A stretch of 64,000 bases of DNA from Dicaeum eximium (taxonomy: Eukaryota > Chordata > Aves > Passeriformes > Dicaeidae), in the NCBI GenBank assembly GCA_013396995.1, contig VWZP01007503.1:97486-161485 (forward strand), in the 5' to 3' direction. This document shows, in pieces, positions 1 to 11,098 of the stretch. A model generated the notes under the pieces. It saw nothing but the letters and a program-made list of their open reading frames with translations. It was not told the origin of the DNA and made no database searches. How positions within the stretch are numbered: the stretch's first letter is position 1; each line of letters starts with the position of its first letter. The translations under genes and the position numbers were made by a program.

Positions 1-528
1 GGGGAAAAGGAGGTTTTTCTCCCTTCAAAAGACCACAGTCCTCCATCTCAGTCTGCAGAAGAGATCCACAAAGTAGGAGACTGTGTAGTGCCAAGGAAGA
101 GGCAGTTTGTCTTTGAACTCCAAAAAATCTAGTGTACTGCTCAGAGTCTTACCTCAAACTAAAAAGTGTAATTCTTGCCCATTGGATGTTGTCTCAGTTT
201 TGCCCATCTGTAGGGCTGTCATCTGTGACAGGACATAACACAGGCAGTGTAGGGCCTGAATTTTTGTAGATACACTTTGAGAAACAGAGGGAAAGGAACA
301 TAAAGAGACTTATTTTAGAGTGCAGATGGAGCCTGTGGGACAATGTGGGAACAGGTCCTCAACTCTAGCACTTGCAGCAAGACCTCTCATCCAGGCCAAA
401 AAGACTGGAAGAGAAAAGGATTGAAACTGCAACTTTAAGAGAAAACCTGAAAGTTCAGGGAGAGGCAGAGGACAGCTGTCATTAATACAATAATTTGATC
501 TTGCTTAGAGTGTAATATACCCAAATAT
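1..528. other. Unique non-coding sequence, nothing recognised
   Basis: I see no recognisable exon, RNA gene or repeat family in this stretch. It is moderately AT-rich with stops in all frames. The first CR1 copy begins at its right edge, where the sequence starts to follow the CR1 3' region. Confidence 0.6.
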
Positions 529-848
529 ACCTAAAAGGGGTCTACAGGAAAACTGGAGAGGAACTTTTTACTAAGGCATGTAGTGACAGGGCAAGGATAA
601 TGGCTTTAAGCCATTATTAAGGATGGGTTTAGATTAGATATTGGGAAGAAATTCTTTCCTGTGAGGGTGGTGAGGCACTGGAACCCAGTGGAGCTATGCA
701 TGCCCCATCTCTGAAAGTGTCTAAGGCCAGGTTGGAAGGAGCTCTGAGCAACCTGGTCTAGTGGAAATTGTCTCAGCCTATGGAAGGGGTGTTGGATCAG
801 GATGATCTGTAAGGTCCTTTTCAAACCAAAGCATTCTTTGTTTCTGTC
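529..848 (+). mobile_element. CR1 LINE, 3'-end fragment
   Basis: This is the 3' tail of a CR1 (chicken repeat 1) non-LTR retrotransposon on the + strand. Recognisable family words run in the right order: a GGTCTACAGGAA-like start, CTGGAGAGGAACTTTTTAC, TTTAGATTAGATATTGGGAA, GTGAGGGTGGTGAGGCACTG, then CAACCTGGTCTAGTGGAA and AAGGTCCTTTTCAAACC. It ends in two degenerate octamers, ATTCTTTG (833-840) and TTTCTGTC (841-848), in place of the family's ATTCTATG. Only the last part of ORF2 and the 3' UTR remain, as usual for 5'-truncated CR1 insertions. Part of the expected sequence just before TTTAGATTAG is replaced by a small inverted repeat (597-617). The copy is old and non-functional. Minus-strand open frames over it are antisense to the element and should not be read as genes. 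Confidence 0.93.
597..617. repeat. Inverted repeat (8-bp arms) inside the CR1 tail
   Basis: ATAATGGC at 597-604 and its exact reverse complement GCCATTAT at 610-617 flank a 5-base spacer. It sits where CR1 copies normally carry a short purine-rich segment, so it probably arose by local mutation or templated repair within the element. No function is claimed. Confidence 0.6.
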
Positions 849-3800
849 AAGTTTTGCTTCTGATTTATTTCTTTGAGCAAGTGGGAGGGGTAATTTTTAA
901 AGACCTTCTGTAGCCTGAGGCTGCCACAGGGCACTAAGCAGTTCTTCTGAAAGTCTCAACACCTTCAGTTAATTCAGTGAAATGGCTCAGCATAAAGTTG
1001 GGCAAGAGGCTGAGGGGAAAGGAAAAGATTTGTTAGGTGGTTCTACAGAATGAATGATCACTAACTACTTTGCTCATGACAAAGAAAGCTGGTGCAGGGC
1101 TGACCTTTTCTGTGCTCTGGGATTGAGCCTGGTATTTCCCAATACCTATCTATACTGCATTTTTGAGGAGGTTTGGTGGTTTGAAACACTCGTGCTAGAA
1201 AAACCTTGGTAATGAGGTCCTGAACCTTTCAGTTCTGGGTTTCTATTCTAATGCAGCTCGGGATGGCACTGCCAGAATACCTTTCCATTTAACAGTTAAT
1301 CTTTGGCTAGATTTAAAATTTACAGTTCCTAATGGGAAAGTGCTATTTCATTATTTGACTAATGCAATTTTTTTTTTGGAGGGGTTATAGCATTAAATCT
1401 TACCTACAAAGTTTTCCAGCTCACCTACAACTATCTAACACTAATCCCCATTGTTGTAGGCAAATGGCCATGCAGTCAGAGAGAAGGGAGGTGTCAAATT
1501 GCACTTGGGATTGAGGTATAATGGAACACCTCATTGCTCCTCCTGTGGCTAAACAAGAGAGATGAGAAGGTGCAGGATGCCCTTCCCTAGGGCTCTGCTG
1601 AGGTGTGTACCATCAGCAAGGAGGTCCCTTTTTGGCAGGGGTGCTGCTGGCAGCCCCATAACCTCAGCAAGGCTACAGATGCACTGCAGAGATAAATGAT
1701 ACTGATGCTTTTGGTGCTCTGACTCTGGGCAAGAGCTCTTGGAGGAGAGATGTGGGCTCTTTTTCCATGTCCAGGGACTTGGAGGAAGGTGTTTAGTGAT
1801 CAGAGGTGTGGGTAGTGAGGATGTGGTGGGCGAGTACTTTGTCTTGCTTTCTAATATCCTTTTCAGATTTATTCAAAATTATCCATTCCTCCCTCACTGT
1901 TACTAAGGAGTTTGTGTTTAATATGTACATCTAAAATATGTACAAATTAAGGCTATATGATATAGAAATGTTTGGAGGTATGAGCTGATGCTTTTTAGGG
2001 AAAGAGTAAAAAAATCATCATGTTTAATAGAGACATAATTATTAGAAGCACTTTGCTTATGTAGAACTCGCTTCAATAGTTGAAATTTCACCAGCTTCAA
2101 AGTATTTAAAAAATTGTAAATTTTGTTTCGATATTTCTCATTTCTGTCAAATGTTCGTGAGTTTTGCCTGTCATAAAACCAAACAGCAAAGTGCTTAGCA
2201 GTCAGATTGTATTTCTTCTAAATGGTGTGACTCATCAGGAAGCTTGACCCACTGGGGAGCATTTTCCAAGTGGGGCAGGAATTTAGCTTCAATTGCACAG
2301 ATTCATCAAAGATGATGAGTGGAACACCCTAGAATCCCTCTGTGCTCTGAAACTGCTCCCTGGGGGTGTGTAATATGCAGGAGAGGGGACTGCCTGTGAT
2401 GCTCTGAGAGGTGCCATAGGGTTCCTGGGCACCATGTGAGAGGATGAGGAAGCACAATAGCTTTAAAGCCCGTTAGCATTAAAAGATGATGAGAAAATAC
2501 CTTGCTGTCATCACTTTATTTCATTAGGTTGCTAATGAGTTTCCTCTAGGGATGGTAATGGGGTAGTTCTGATGCTTTTATCCAATTAGTGAGTGATCCC
2601 AGGAGTGTATCCTTTTGTTGTGAAAACACATCGAGGTTCATTTCTCCTGGAGCACTGCATCCTGCAGGTGCTCTGAAGGCAATGAAATGCCATGTGAAGG
2701 TGCATGCTAGGCCAGGTCCTTCATTACTAATTGCTGATGTTAGCCTGATCTATGGTTTTGAGATGGAGCCCTAGAGGGCAATGGACGCTCCCGTGAAAGT
2801 AAGTGAAATGCCAAAGATGTGAATAAAGTTTCACTACGAGTTTTGAGGTTACTTGTAAGTTGAGACCCTGAGAGAATTATCATTTTAAAAACCCTCATGT
2901 AGATAGGAAACAAAAGATAAGTGCCTTTGATGCTACTGCCTCAAGGGATATCCAGTACCAGTGCCTTGCCAGCTGCTTGTGCTTGCAGGAACCTTTGCTT
3001 CTGGCACTGTAGTCACCTCCAGGTTTTAGCTTGATTTAAAATGACATTGAAGAAGGAATTAGCAACAGTACTGATGCAGCTGACATGTTTGGTTGTGGGT
3101 GGCCTTCCATTAGTGAAAAGAACTTGAGCTATTCCTTGTTTTTCCTTTTTGTCTCTGCAGGTAGCCAACAGTTGCAAGTGTCACTTCTCTTGCAGGGCAC
3201 TGCATCTGGCTTTGCAGCAGGTGGTTTTGCCCTTGGCCAGTGTCTACCACGAGAGAATTTATGTCTTTCTATATTTTTTAGTTGCTCTTTGTCCTTTTAA
3301 TTCTATAGTTTCCCCTTGTTGCCCTGCCTTCACCAAGACCCCTGTGCTCTGTGTTATTTATATACCTGGGGCTGTGGAGTGCATGGTGCAATGAACAAAG
3401 AACACAGAAGTACATGAACACTGGGTTTCACATTCCACAGTGTTAGATTTAAGTTATTGAGGTTTCTCAAACAGTTTTTTCCTGCCTCCAAGGTTACTGT
3501 GAGCTTTATAGTACAGTGCTTTCTGATTCTTTACTATCAAGTTGCTCATAAGCTGCTTCCTCTTCCCCTTTGGAGTTGCAATATGGGGAGTTTCCAAGCC
3601 CTGCAGTGGTAGGCTGTGTTGCAGAGGGGTTACATGCTCTTGTAAAGTGTAATTGGAATAGAGATTGGTTTTTGACTTCTTTCTGTCAGTACGACGTGAA
3701 CCTATGGCAAAAAGGAAGAAGTACTAGTTACCCTCCCCAGCTTTTCAGCCCTTATTTTTTTCCAGCTTTTTCAGGTACTGAAGGAATGCTGAGAGGTGTC

Positions 3801-6289
3801 TGGCAAGCCCCACTGATGCATAACAAACAGTGCTGGAGTAGGCTCCCAGTGGGCTGGGTACAGGGTAGGGCTGTGATGCTTGCCTGGGCTCTTTTGGCTT
3901 TGTGCATCTTGGTTCAGGCTGGACAGCAAACAGCAAAACAGTGTTTTTCATTTCCTTGAGTGTGATATGGACCATCTCATCGCTTGATAAATGTGCTGTG
4001 TTCCAGAGTGAACAGCAAAATTACTGAGTGTCGGGTTATTTGGCCTCTGTCTTGGCAGCATTTTGTTTCTCTTTTTTCAGCAGAGAGAAGGATGAGTAAT
4101 GTTGGCTGTGATGCTGGGGCAGCTACGAGTTGGATTGAGACCAATGAAGCAGTTAAGATGCCCCCTCACAGATTTTACATATGGTGTTTAGAAACTGCTA
4201 CCCTGATGGCCTTCAGTCTAGTGGCTAGGAGTGGCAGCTGGTTCCCCAAAAATCTCCTTACCAATCCAACCTTAATCCAATTGAGAGGGAGAAAAACCAT
4301 AACCTCAGCAGGGATGTCTGTGGGCAGCCTGGCCTGGCAGGCTCTGGTACCCTCCAAAGGGAGGGCTGGCAGAAACACAGCTGTTCTGCTTTCCAGAGGA
4401 GATGCTGCTCATCTTTCCCTCTGGGAATAGCCTGGCCTTTCCCAGTGCACAGCAAGCTGCTGTTCAGACCCCAGACTCCTGGGGATGGGATGGACACCAA
4501 CAATATGAGCCAAGCATTATGCATGTTTATCCAAGCCTCTGGGCAATCTCAAGCCAGAAACACTCTAAGAAAAGCTGTCCAGGGCAGGACAAACCCAGAG
4601 AGTGTTGTGTGAGCTCCCCTCTTAAAGAATCTGTTCAGAAAAACATCACATGTGATTAAAAAAAAAAAAGAGAGACTGAATGGAGCAAATTCTGCCAATT
4701 TTTCCTAATTTTTTTTTTTTTAAATAAAGGACACAAAGCTGAGCTACCTCTGGGTGCAACTGGGAGAGATGTTTAATATGGCAGACAAGGAATTTTATTT
4801 CCTCATATGTAATCTTCTAGAGTCACCTATTCAAGAGGAAGGAATGCATTCTTTCCAATTTTCACCTCATGTCTGGTGAAAATGTGAGAGATCAGATAAC
4901 AGGGAATTTAAAAGCAAAACCTAATCTAATCCCTTGGTTGGGCAATATGGTATTTTTTCCCTAATCCCTGGATTGCTCAGTGCACTCTCCTCTCCTTACC
5001 CCTGCCTCCTTAGTGCAGAAAGGAAAGCATTGAAATGTAGTTCTGCCATCAGCAAGTGATAGGTTGAAGCTGTCCTTTTCCTGCCCATACAATAGCTGCT
5101 TACAATTCCAATTTCCCTTCTTTCTGAAGAAGGACTTTGAGTTTGGTGTTTGTTATTACCTGGTCCAATAAGCCACAGCTGCTGAGCCTGAGTGTGGGGG
5201 CTCTTCTCCTTTCACAGCTCATGATATTCTTCTGTGGGAAGAGAAGAGAAGATGGCTAATTTGGGGAGAGAGATGGAAGGAAGGAGGGAGCTGACCTATG
5301 GCTTTGAAAGTGCTGGCTTCATTCCTCCTCACTTCCTAATTGGAAGGGGCTGTTTTCTGTTCAGGGAGAGGTGCAGTGCAGACAGAGGCAGGCAGAGCTT
5401 CCATCACAGACTGATTATACCCCTCTTCTGACTGAGCAGAAAAAAAAGGTAATTCACTTTCTTTTCAGTCCTTGGCCTTTGTCCTAAGGTTACTCAAGCC
5501 TTTTGCTTCATGAGAATTGGAGATCATCCCATTTTACATGTGAAGTGCCAAGATACCAAATGGCCTTTCCTTTCTGGCACCAGTGATGTTATTTTACTAT
5601 CCTTTGTGGCTGTGCATCTTATCAGTTATAAAGCTGAGCTGACTGCCTCCTGAAGAATATGGACGTGGGCCTGCTCCATGTGTCTGCTTCTCCCATCTGT
5701 TTGTGCTGGGAGCTGCAGGTGATAAAAAAAGGATTTGATTATTTCAACCCAGTCAGAGTTTTGGATCCTCCAGCTGACCAAAGATAGGCTTTTCCAGTGG
5801 GTCACCAGCAATTATAAAACAAGAGAAGGAGAGGAAGGAAGGGTGGAAAGTCCTGCTTAGAGCACACTAGGTAATACTTTATAAAAAAGTTTTTTTCCAA
5901 GCTTGAAAGAAGCCAATAAGGATGTGAAATACAGAGAGAAAGAAAAGAGGGAAGAAATAAGCTGGGACACCGAAATCACCACTCAACTCCACCCAATTTG
6001 ATCCAATGCCTGAAAAGGAGAAAGATGTGGATTCCTCTCCTGTAGGAGACACAGATTAGCTCTCCTGCCTGCATCATGGGGGTCATGCCCAGAAAACACG
6101 GGGTTCCCCTGGGTTCTGCTGTGTCTGAGCTATGCCTGGACAGCAGCCCCTGTCTCCTGCATGGTAGCCCCTTTCCCAGCCACCCCTACCCGAACGCACA
6201 GTGGGAGCTTTCTGTTTCTGATTCAGTCACTTTGCAAACAGTGTCACAATTTGTCAGGTGCTGAGCATGATATTTGCTTGATGGAAATG
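849..6289. other. Unique non-coding sequence with short homopolymer runs
   Basis: No gene is recognised. Contents seen: a T run near 1370-1378, A and T runs near 4659-4669 and 4711-4721, an acceptor-like polypyrimidine tract ending in CAG at 3160, and a purine-rich patch near 5235-5300. The + strand frame between 3570 and 4430 is open except for two TGA codons at 3957-3959 and 3963-3965. Its translation shows no domain, signal peptide or repeat that I recognise, so it is best read as chance openness in a locally GC-richer patch. Confidence 0.55.
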
Positions 6290-6500
6290 TTGGCCCTATT
6301 GTGAATCAATCCTAACAGCTTCTCACAGCGAGGCTGTAAGACAATGAGACAAATTTACTGCACAGGCAGACAAAGCAGCTTCTATTATGTGTGGAACCAC
6401 AAATAATAGGAGGATAAATGAGAACCAGTGAAAATATCTTAATGATGGGTGGCTGCAGGCACAACAGAGCGCGTCAGCGGCTGACTGGAGTGACGAAGGT
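6290..6500. promoter_or_regulatory. Candidate conserved non-coding element
   Basis: The block contains few low-complexity runs and has several recognisable factor-type words: an ACAAAG SOX/TCF-like core at 6370-6375, an AACCACA RUNX-like core at 6395-6401, and retained CpGs (GCGCG and CGG near 6470-6480). That texture is typical of vertebrate enhancers, but short motifs occur often by chance. No alignment was available, so the call is a guess from texture only. Confidence 0.2.
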
Positions 6501-9440
6501 GCTGGGGACAGCCAGGTGAGCCTGGAGGGCTCCTGCCTGATGTGGTTGAGCTGGGGGTGTGTGCTGAAAAGAGTCTGCAGCGGGAAAACACGTTTGTTTT
6601 TTAAAATGGTGACCTTTCACTCATTCTAAGAAAGTTGGGCATCAGGTAATACTTGTGAAGGTAGCACAACATATGAATTTGCTTGTAATTCCAGTCTTCT
6701 ATAGTGGAGAAGGATAGCTTGAAAGCTCCCAGTGGAATATTCCCATTTTAAAAACATTTTTTGACATAACATTTTCCAACTGAAATCTTCTGGGGAAGGT
6801 CTTGATTTGTTTAAAAAAAACCTCCCAACATGACCAATATATTTATATATTCATTTTATAAGTAAAATATAGAATGGTTGATATTATAATTCCTTTACTT
6901 CATCCTGAGTTCTTTTCACTCTGATTCAGAAGAGAAAAGTGATTTTGTTGTGATTTGAAATATGAGAATTTTCCAACGAAAGGGAGTGCAAGCCAAAGCT
7001 GTTATTGGTAGCATTTGTGAAACTATCTTGGCCATCATTAATTTTTTATGATAGGAATGTGTTGTAATAACCACCTATAGTGCTGGTCAGCCCTATGACA
7101 CTTAGCCTCTTCTGAGCTACCAGAGACCAGAGTAACATGGAAGATGAATTGTCCTCTGACTGCTAGCAGGAGCTTCTTGATGTCATTATCAAAATTTCTT
7201 ATCGGAATAATACTGGGTGGCCATCCAAATTTTTCCAACTAAAGAGGGAGGTAATTCTCCAGGAATGTCTGAAAGCTGAATGTACATCAGTTGTATGGTT
7301 AATGGTTGTTTTTTTCCCTTCTCTTTGTGAGAATGTTCTGTATCTGGGAGTCTTCCTCTGCAGCTACTGCTGCAAGTAACTGGTTAGTAGAAAGCTGAGT
7401 AGTTACTTACTGGCAACAACTCCTGTCTTGCAGAGAGGGTGAAAGTGATGTCTGATGTTTGAGCTGAAAAGGCTTCTGCCCTGAAGAGGTGTTGGTCTAT
7501 CTAGCCATTTCTGTGTTTGTTATGGTTAATTATGTCTGGACAAGGGGTTGCTGAATTGTCAGTCACAGAACAGTGTCTGCTTGTACTGGTTTGCTGTTCC
7601 AGACTGTCTCCCAGAGGATTTTAGAACTTTCTTGGGAAGAGACCATGTGAATGTGCAATTGTTGCCATTAAGACTAAGGCATTTCCTTCTAATGGCTCTG
7701 CTGTGATGAATCAGTCCCCACATGCACATCTTGGTGGCTGGTGTCACGCCCTGCTGGCTCTGGAAAAATTGTGAGTACTGGTATGTGTGGAAAAAGTCAG
7801 TATGAGGAGAGGAGGAATTATTCCTGAAGGATAATTTCAGGCTGGGGAGACTACCCCTACTCAATGGTTGTTAGCATGTGAGAAAGTCTTCTCCAGAGGA
7901 CCATTTTGCCAACATAATTCTGGCTCCAAACTGTCCTCTTGAAGAGCCCATCTCTATTGACTGTAGGCAGTCCATGGAAAGCTGTCTTAAAATTAGTTTT
8001 TATGTGGACCCTTCCTACAAAGAGGATGAATAGATGTATGTGCTTGTTAGTGTTTGACAAATGCTTCCAAATTTAAAAAAAAGGCAAAATAGAATTTTTC
8101 TGCAAAAAGGGGTTTTTAAAATATTGTTGCTGTTGCTGTTTTGGGGTTTTTTTGGCAAGATATAAATCTGCTTTGAAGTGTAAGTGGTGACTTCTTTTAG
8201 TGGATGCTGGCAAGTATGTCAGTTTTATAAAGTGCTGCAATATCTCTACAGCCAAATAGAGATGTTGCCATTTTTCCTGCTGTGAACTGCATCTTGAAAA
8301 TGAACTGTTTTGCCAGCTGCAAGGGCAGCTGGGAGCCACTTGTTTGTGGTTCAGCCCTAGTGCAGGACATGAAAGCAAATCTCTTTGCTCTCTAGGGCAT
8401 CTGTGTCTAGGGGGGCACATTTGTTGTGTTTTCCATGAGCTACAATAGATTGCCTGGGAAGTAAAATGCATGGATTGCCCATGACTGCTGGCCTCTCAGG
8501 AATGTTCTTTAATGGTTCAAAGGCAGCCCTGGCTGCTGAAAGGAGCACGTGTTAGAGGTGGGTTGGACAGCTGCCTCTGTCCAAGTCCTGATGGTATTCC
8601 GTGGGACAGCCCCTTTTTTGGTGAGCTTTGCTCTTAGCTTAACATTTGCTGTTACTCTAATTCATTTACCTCGCCAGAACAGCACAAACAAAACCTGCAG
8701 GGGGGAAGGAATGGGGACAAATCATCTTTATTGTGAATATGTGACACCTCCAGCTGTTGATGGTGTGCTGAATGGTACCTGGGTGTCTTATATTTGACCT
8801 CTTTATTGGTTTTACTTTTTCCTTCCCTTGATTTGTTGGGATCCTGGAAAGCTATAGATGAAATGAAAAAGGACTAAAGAAGGGTAAATCACTTCAGGCA
8901 TTCAAGTGTGTTTGTGATTATTCTGCAGGAAGAGAGATGACAGACTGTGGTTATTTGGTTTGTACATAGAAGAAAATATGATGAAATAAATGAGCTCAGG
9001 GGCTTTTTCTTTACTTGCCATACATGATTGTTTTGTGTGTATTTAATAGGGACTTCACTGCTGCAGCAAATCATTGAAGGGAAATATTCAGTAGAATCCA
9101 AAGAAGGATTAGGCTTTTATAGGAAAATGAATTGCATTTGTAACAAGTCTGACTACTGAGTACCCACAATGTCACTGGAGCTGCCAGTGATTTCTTGCTT
9201 CAGGAGCTGAGAATGTGACCTGGAGGGGCTGGAAAGGGGAGTGTCTGTGCACTGCAACTTCCCATCCTTCACTGGGCACATGCCACTGCCTGTGTTTGTC
9301 TGCCTCCCCTAAAATACCAATGTAGGTATTGGTGGGATGTTGAGCAGAGCTCTTGAACTCATTGGGCAGTAATTTGATGAGGCATGACAGCCTCTAAGAA
9401 CCTAAACAGCAAAGAAGCTAATTCTGTTCCCCTATCTAAA
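6501..9440. other. Unique non-coding sequence, AT-rich patch and short TTGCTG repeat
   Basis: No gene is recognised. There is an AT-rich patch near 6830-6900. An imperfect TTGCTG repeat near 8126-8140 is followed by a T-rich run. Open frames on both strands are short and have no recognisable domains. Confidence 0.55.
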
Positions 9441-9456
9441 ATTCTAATCTTGCTTG

Positions 9457-9464
9457 TGACGTCA
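9457..9464. promoter_or_regulatory. Palindromic CRE (CREB/ATF) site
   Basis: TGACGTCA is a perfect full-length cAMP-response element, the 8-bp palindrome bound by CREB/ATF dimers. Eight bases further on, GTTGCC at 9471-9476 resembles one half of an RFX X-box, and CRE plus X-box pairs are known in some vertebrate promoters. A CpG-containing 8-mer is less likely by chance in CpG-depleted bird DNA than an average 8-mer. No transcription start, CpG island or exon is visible nearby, so activity is unproven. Confidence 0.4.
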
Positions 9465-9500
9465 TAATTGGTTGCCATAGGGATGATTATGGTGTCATAA

Positions 9501-10087
9501 AAAAAAAGGATTAATGATGAATATAAGTGAGGATTAAGCATCTGGAATAGATGAACTTTTAAATAACTCCTGCCTCCTCTGAAAACTACTGTTTTGTGCA
9601 TAAAAATCTAGCTCCAAATAAAGAATGATGGGCTGCATGAAAGTAAATATGCACTGAAGGAACTGTTAAGCATCCAAAAGGATACTGCTCTAAGTTTCTG
9701 GGGTCTACCAGGATGCTGCACTGTAAAGGAAATCTCATCCATGTAGAGAAATGCTAGAATGAGCAACAGATCCCCTGTCTCATGTGGACTTTTCCAGGTG
9801 TGAAGCTCCACAGCTTTTTATTTCTGTGAATTTTTTTTTTTTTTTTTTTTTGTGTATTTGAGCAAAAAAAAAAGCTATGTGTACTTGGGGTTAATGTAGT
9901 TAGTTTAGAAAATAAGTATGAGGGAAGCGACATGCAAAAGATAAATGAATATTGATGCAACTTAATATTTTCTGTGAGGGCACTTCAAATTTTAATGTCT
10001 TGTCTGTTTGGAATAGGTTTTGTCAAGCAAATCAGGATTCCTGGAGCTAGCATACTTCAATATAGATCATCTTGGCTTTTGCCTGTG
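9501..10087. other. Unique non-coding sequence flanking a long T run
   Basis: No gene is recognised. The notable item is the T run at 9831-9851, listed separately. The remainder is AT-rich and stop-dense in most frames. Confidence 0.55.
9831..9873. repeat. Poly(T) run of 21 followed by poly(A) run of 10
   Basis: Twenty-one consecutive T (9831-9851) are followed after a 12-base spacer by ten A (9864-9873). The two runs could pair as a weak A:T hairpin. A long T run can be the tail of a retrocopy inserted on the minus strand, but the sequence to its right resembles no known transcript or SINE, so simple slippage expansion is more likely. Confidence 0.7.
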
Positions 10088-11098
10088 CTATAAAAGCTGG
10101 GAGGGCTGCTGAACAGAGAGCAAACCAAGCAGACAGGATCCCTGTACCCAAGCTGACAGGATCTGCACTACTGCATTAAGCGGTCGGTTCACACACATTT
10201 TCCACGCTGCCGATTGTATGCTGTTTGTAAAGCGAAGTTTTGAAAAAATCTGAGCTGTTTGTGCAGCAGGAATGTCTGTGCTGGCTCTTTGTCCTCTCCA
10301 GTGCTGTTGCATGTTCCGTGAGAGCCAGGCAGGCTCTGAGTGACCCCACAGTGCCGCTTGTGCCCCGACCTGACCCACTCCAGCAGAAATGTATCAGCAG
10401 AAGGGCCATCAACAGCAATTATTGACATAGACAGGGCATGGAAAAGGAGAGTGAATAGCACCTGGGGATGCACTCAGTGGCAAGAAACTACCTGAGGGCT
10501 TGTGTGGGTGTCAGTGCTTTGCTGTCTCTCCTGCTCTTGTTACATTTGCCCAACTCCTTCTGTCTCTCTCCTCCTGGCTCTTCTGGGTGCCTCTGTTAGG
10601 AGCTGGAGAGGAATGGCTGTTTCTGCCTGCATGGGAGGGGAAACACAGGGCACCTGAGGTCTTCTGGGGATCCAGCTCTTTGCTTGTTGCCATGAGGTTG
10701 GTCTTTGCTGTGACTTTGGAAATGCAGCAAGAGCAGCACTGTTGGGTTGCTGTGGCTGAGCGTTGGAGCAGAGCTGCTCTTGCCTCCACTGTTGAAGTCC
10801 ATGGGAATCCTCACCAGGATGCACTGGCTTGCAGACAGGGATGTGCATGCCAGGGGTTCCTGTGCTATATTCCTGCTGGCATTGCCTTCTGCCTTGGGGT
10901 GCTGGTGGCAGATGAGGTTGGGTGTCTGGCCCTGTTCTTCGCTGCTGCATGCTGAGCACAAGCCTCTCTCTGAAGCATTTTTGGGGAATAATGACAAACT
11001 CTGGGGACTTGTAAAGTGGTTTTCAAAATCCTGTACAGGCCTACGTTAATCTCTGCAACATCACTGGGGTGGCAGAGGACAGGCTGTTCTCTTACCAC
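10088..11098. other. GC-richer block open in several frames, probably non-coding
   Basis: From about 10500 to 11000 one + strand frame (10500-10955) and several minus-strand frames (10596-10997, 10540-10959, 10511-10789) are open together. A real gene usually leaves one clear frame. Simultaneous openness on both strands points to base composition, here rich in CTG/CAG and GC, as the cause. The + strand product (151 residues) is rich in Ala, Leu, Cys and Trp, with no family motif. An old decayed exon or a spliced non-coding RNA cannot be excluded. Confidence 0.3.

Noticed and set aside
606..824. Minus-strand 72-codon open frame
   Set aside because: It is antisense to a recognisable CR1 3' end, so it is a shadow of the repeat.
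3134..3160. Strong splice-acceptor-like polypyrimidine tract ending in CAG
   Set aside because: The following open frame is short and unrecognised, no matching donor defines an exon, and such tracts are common in intergenic DNA.
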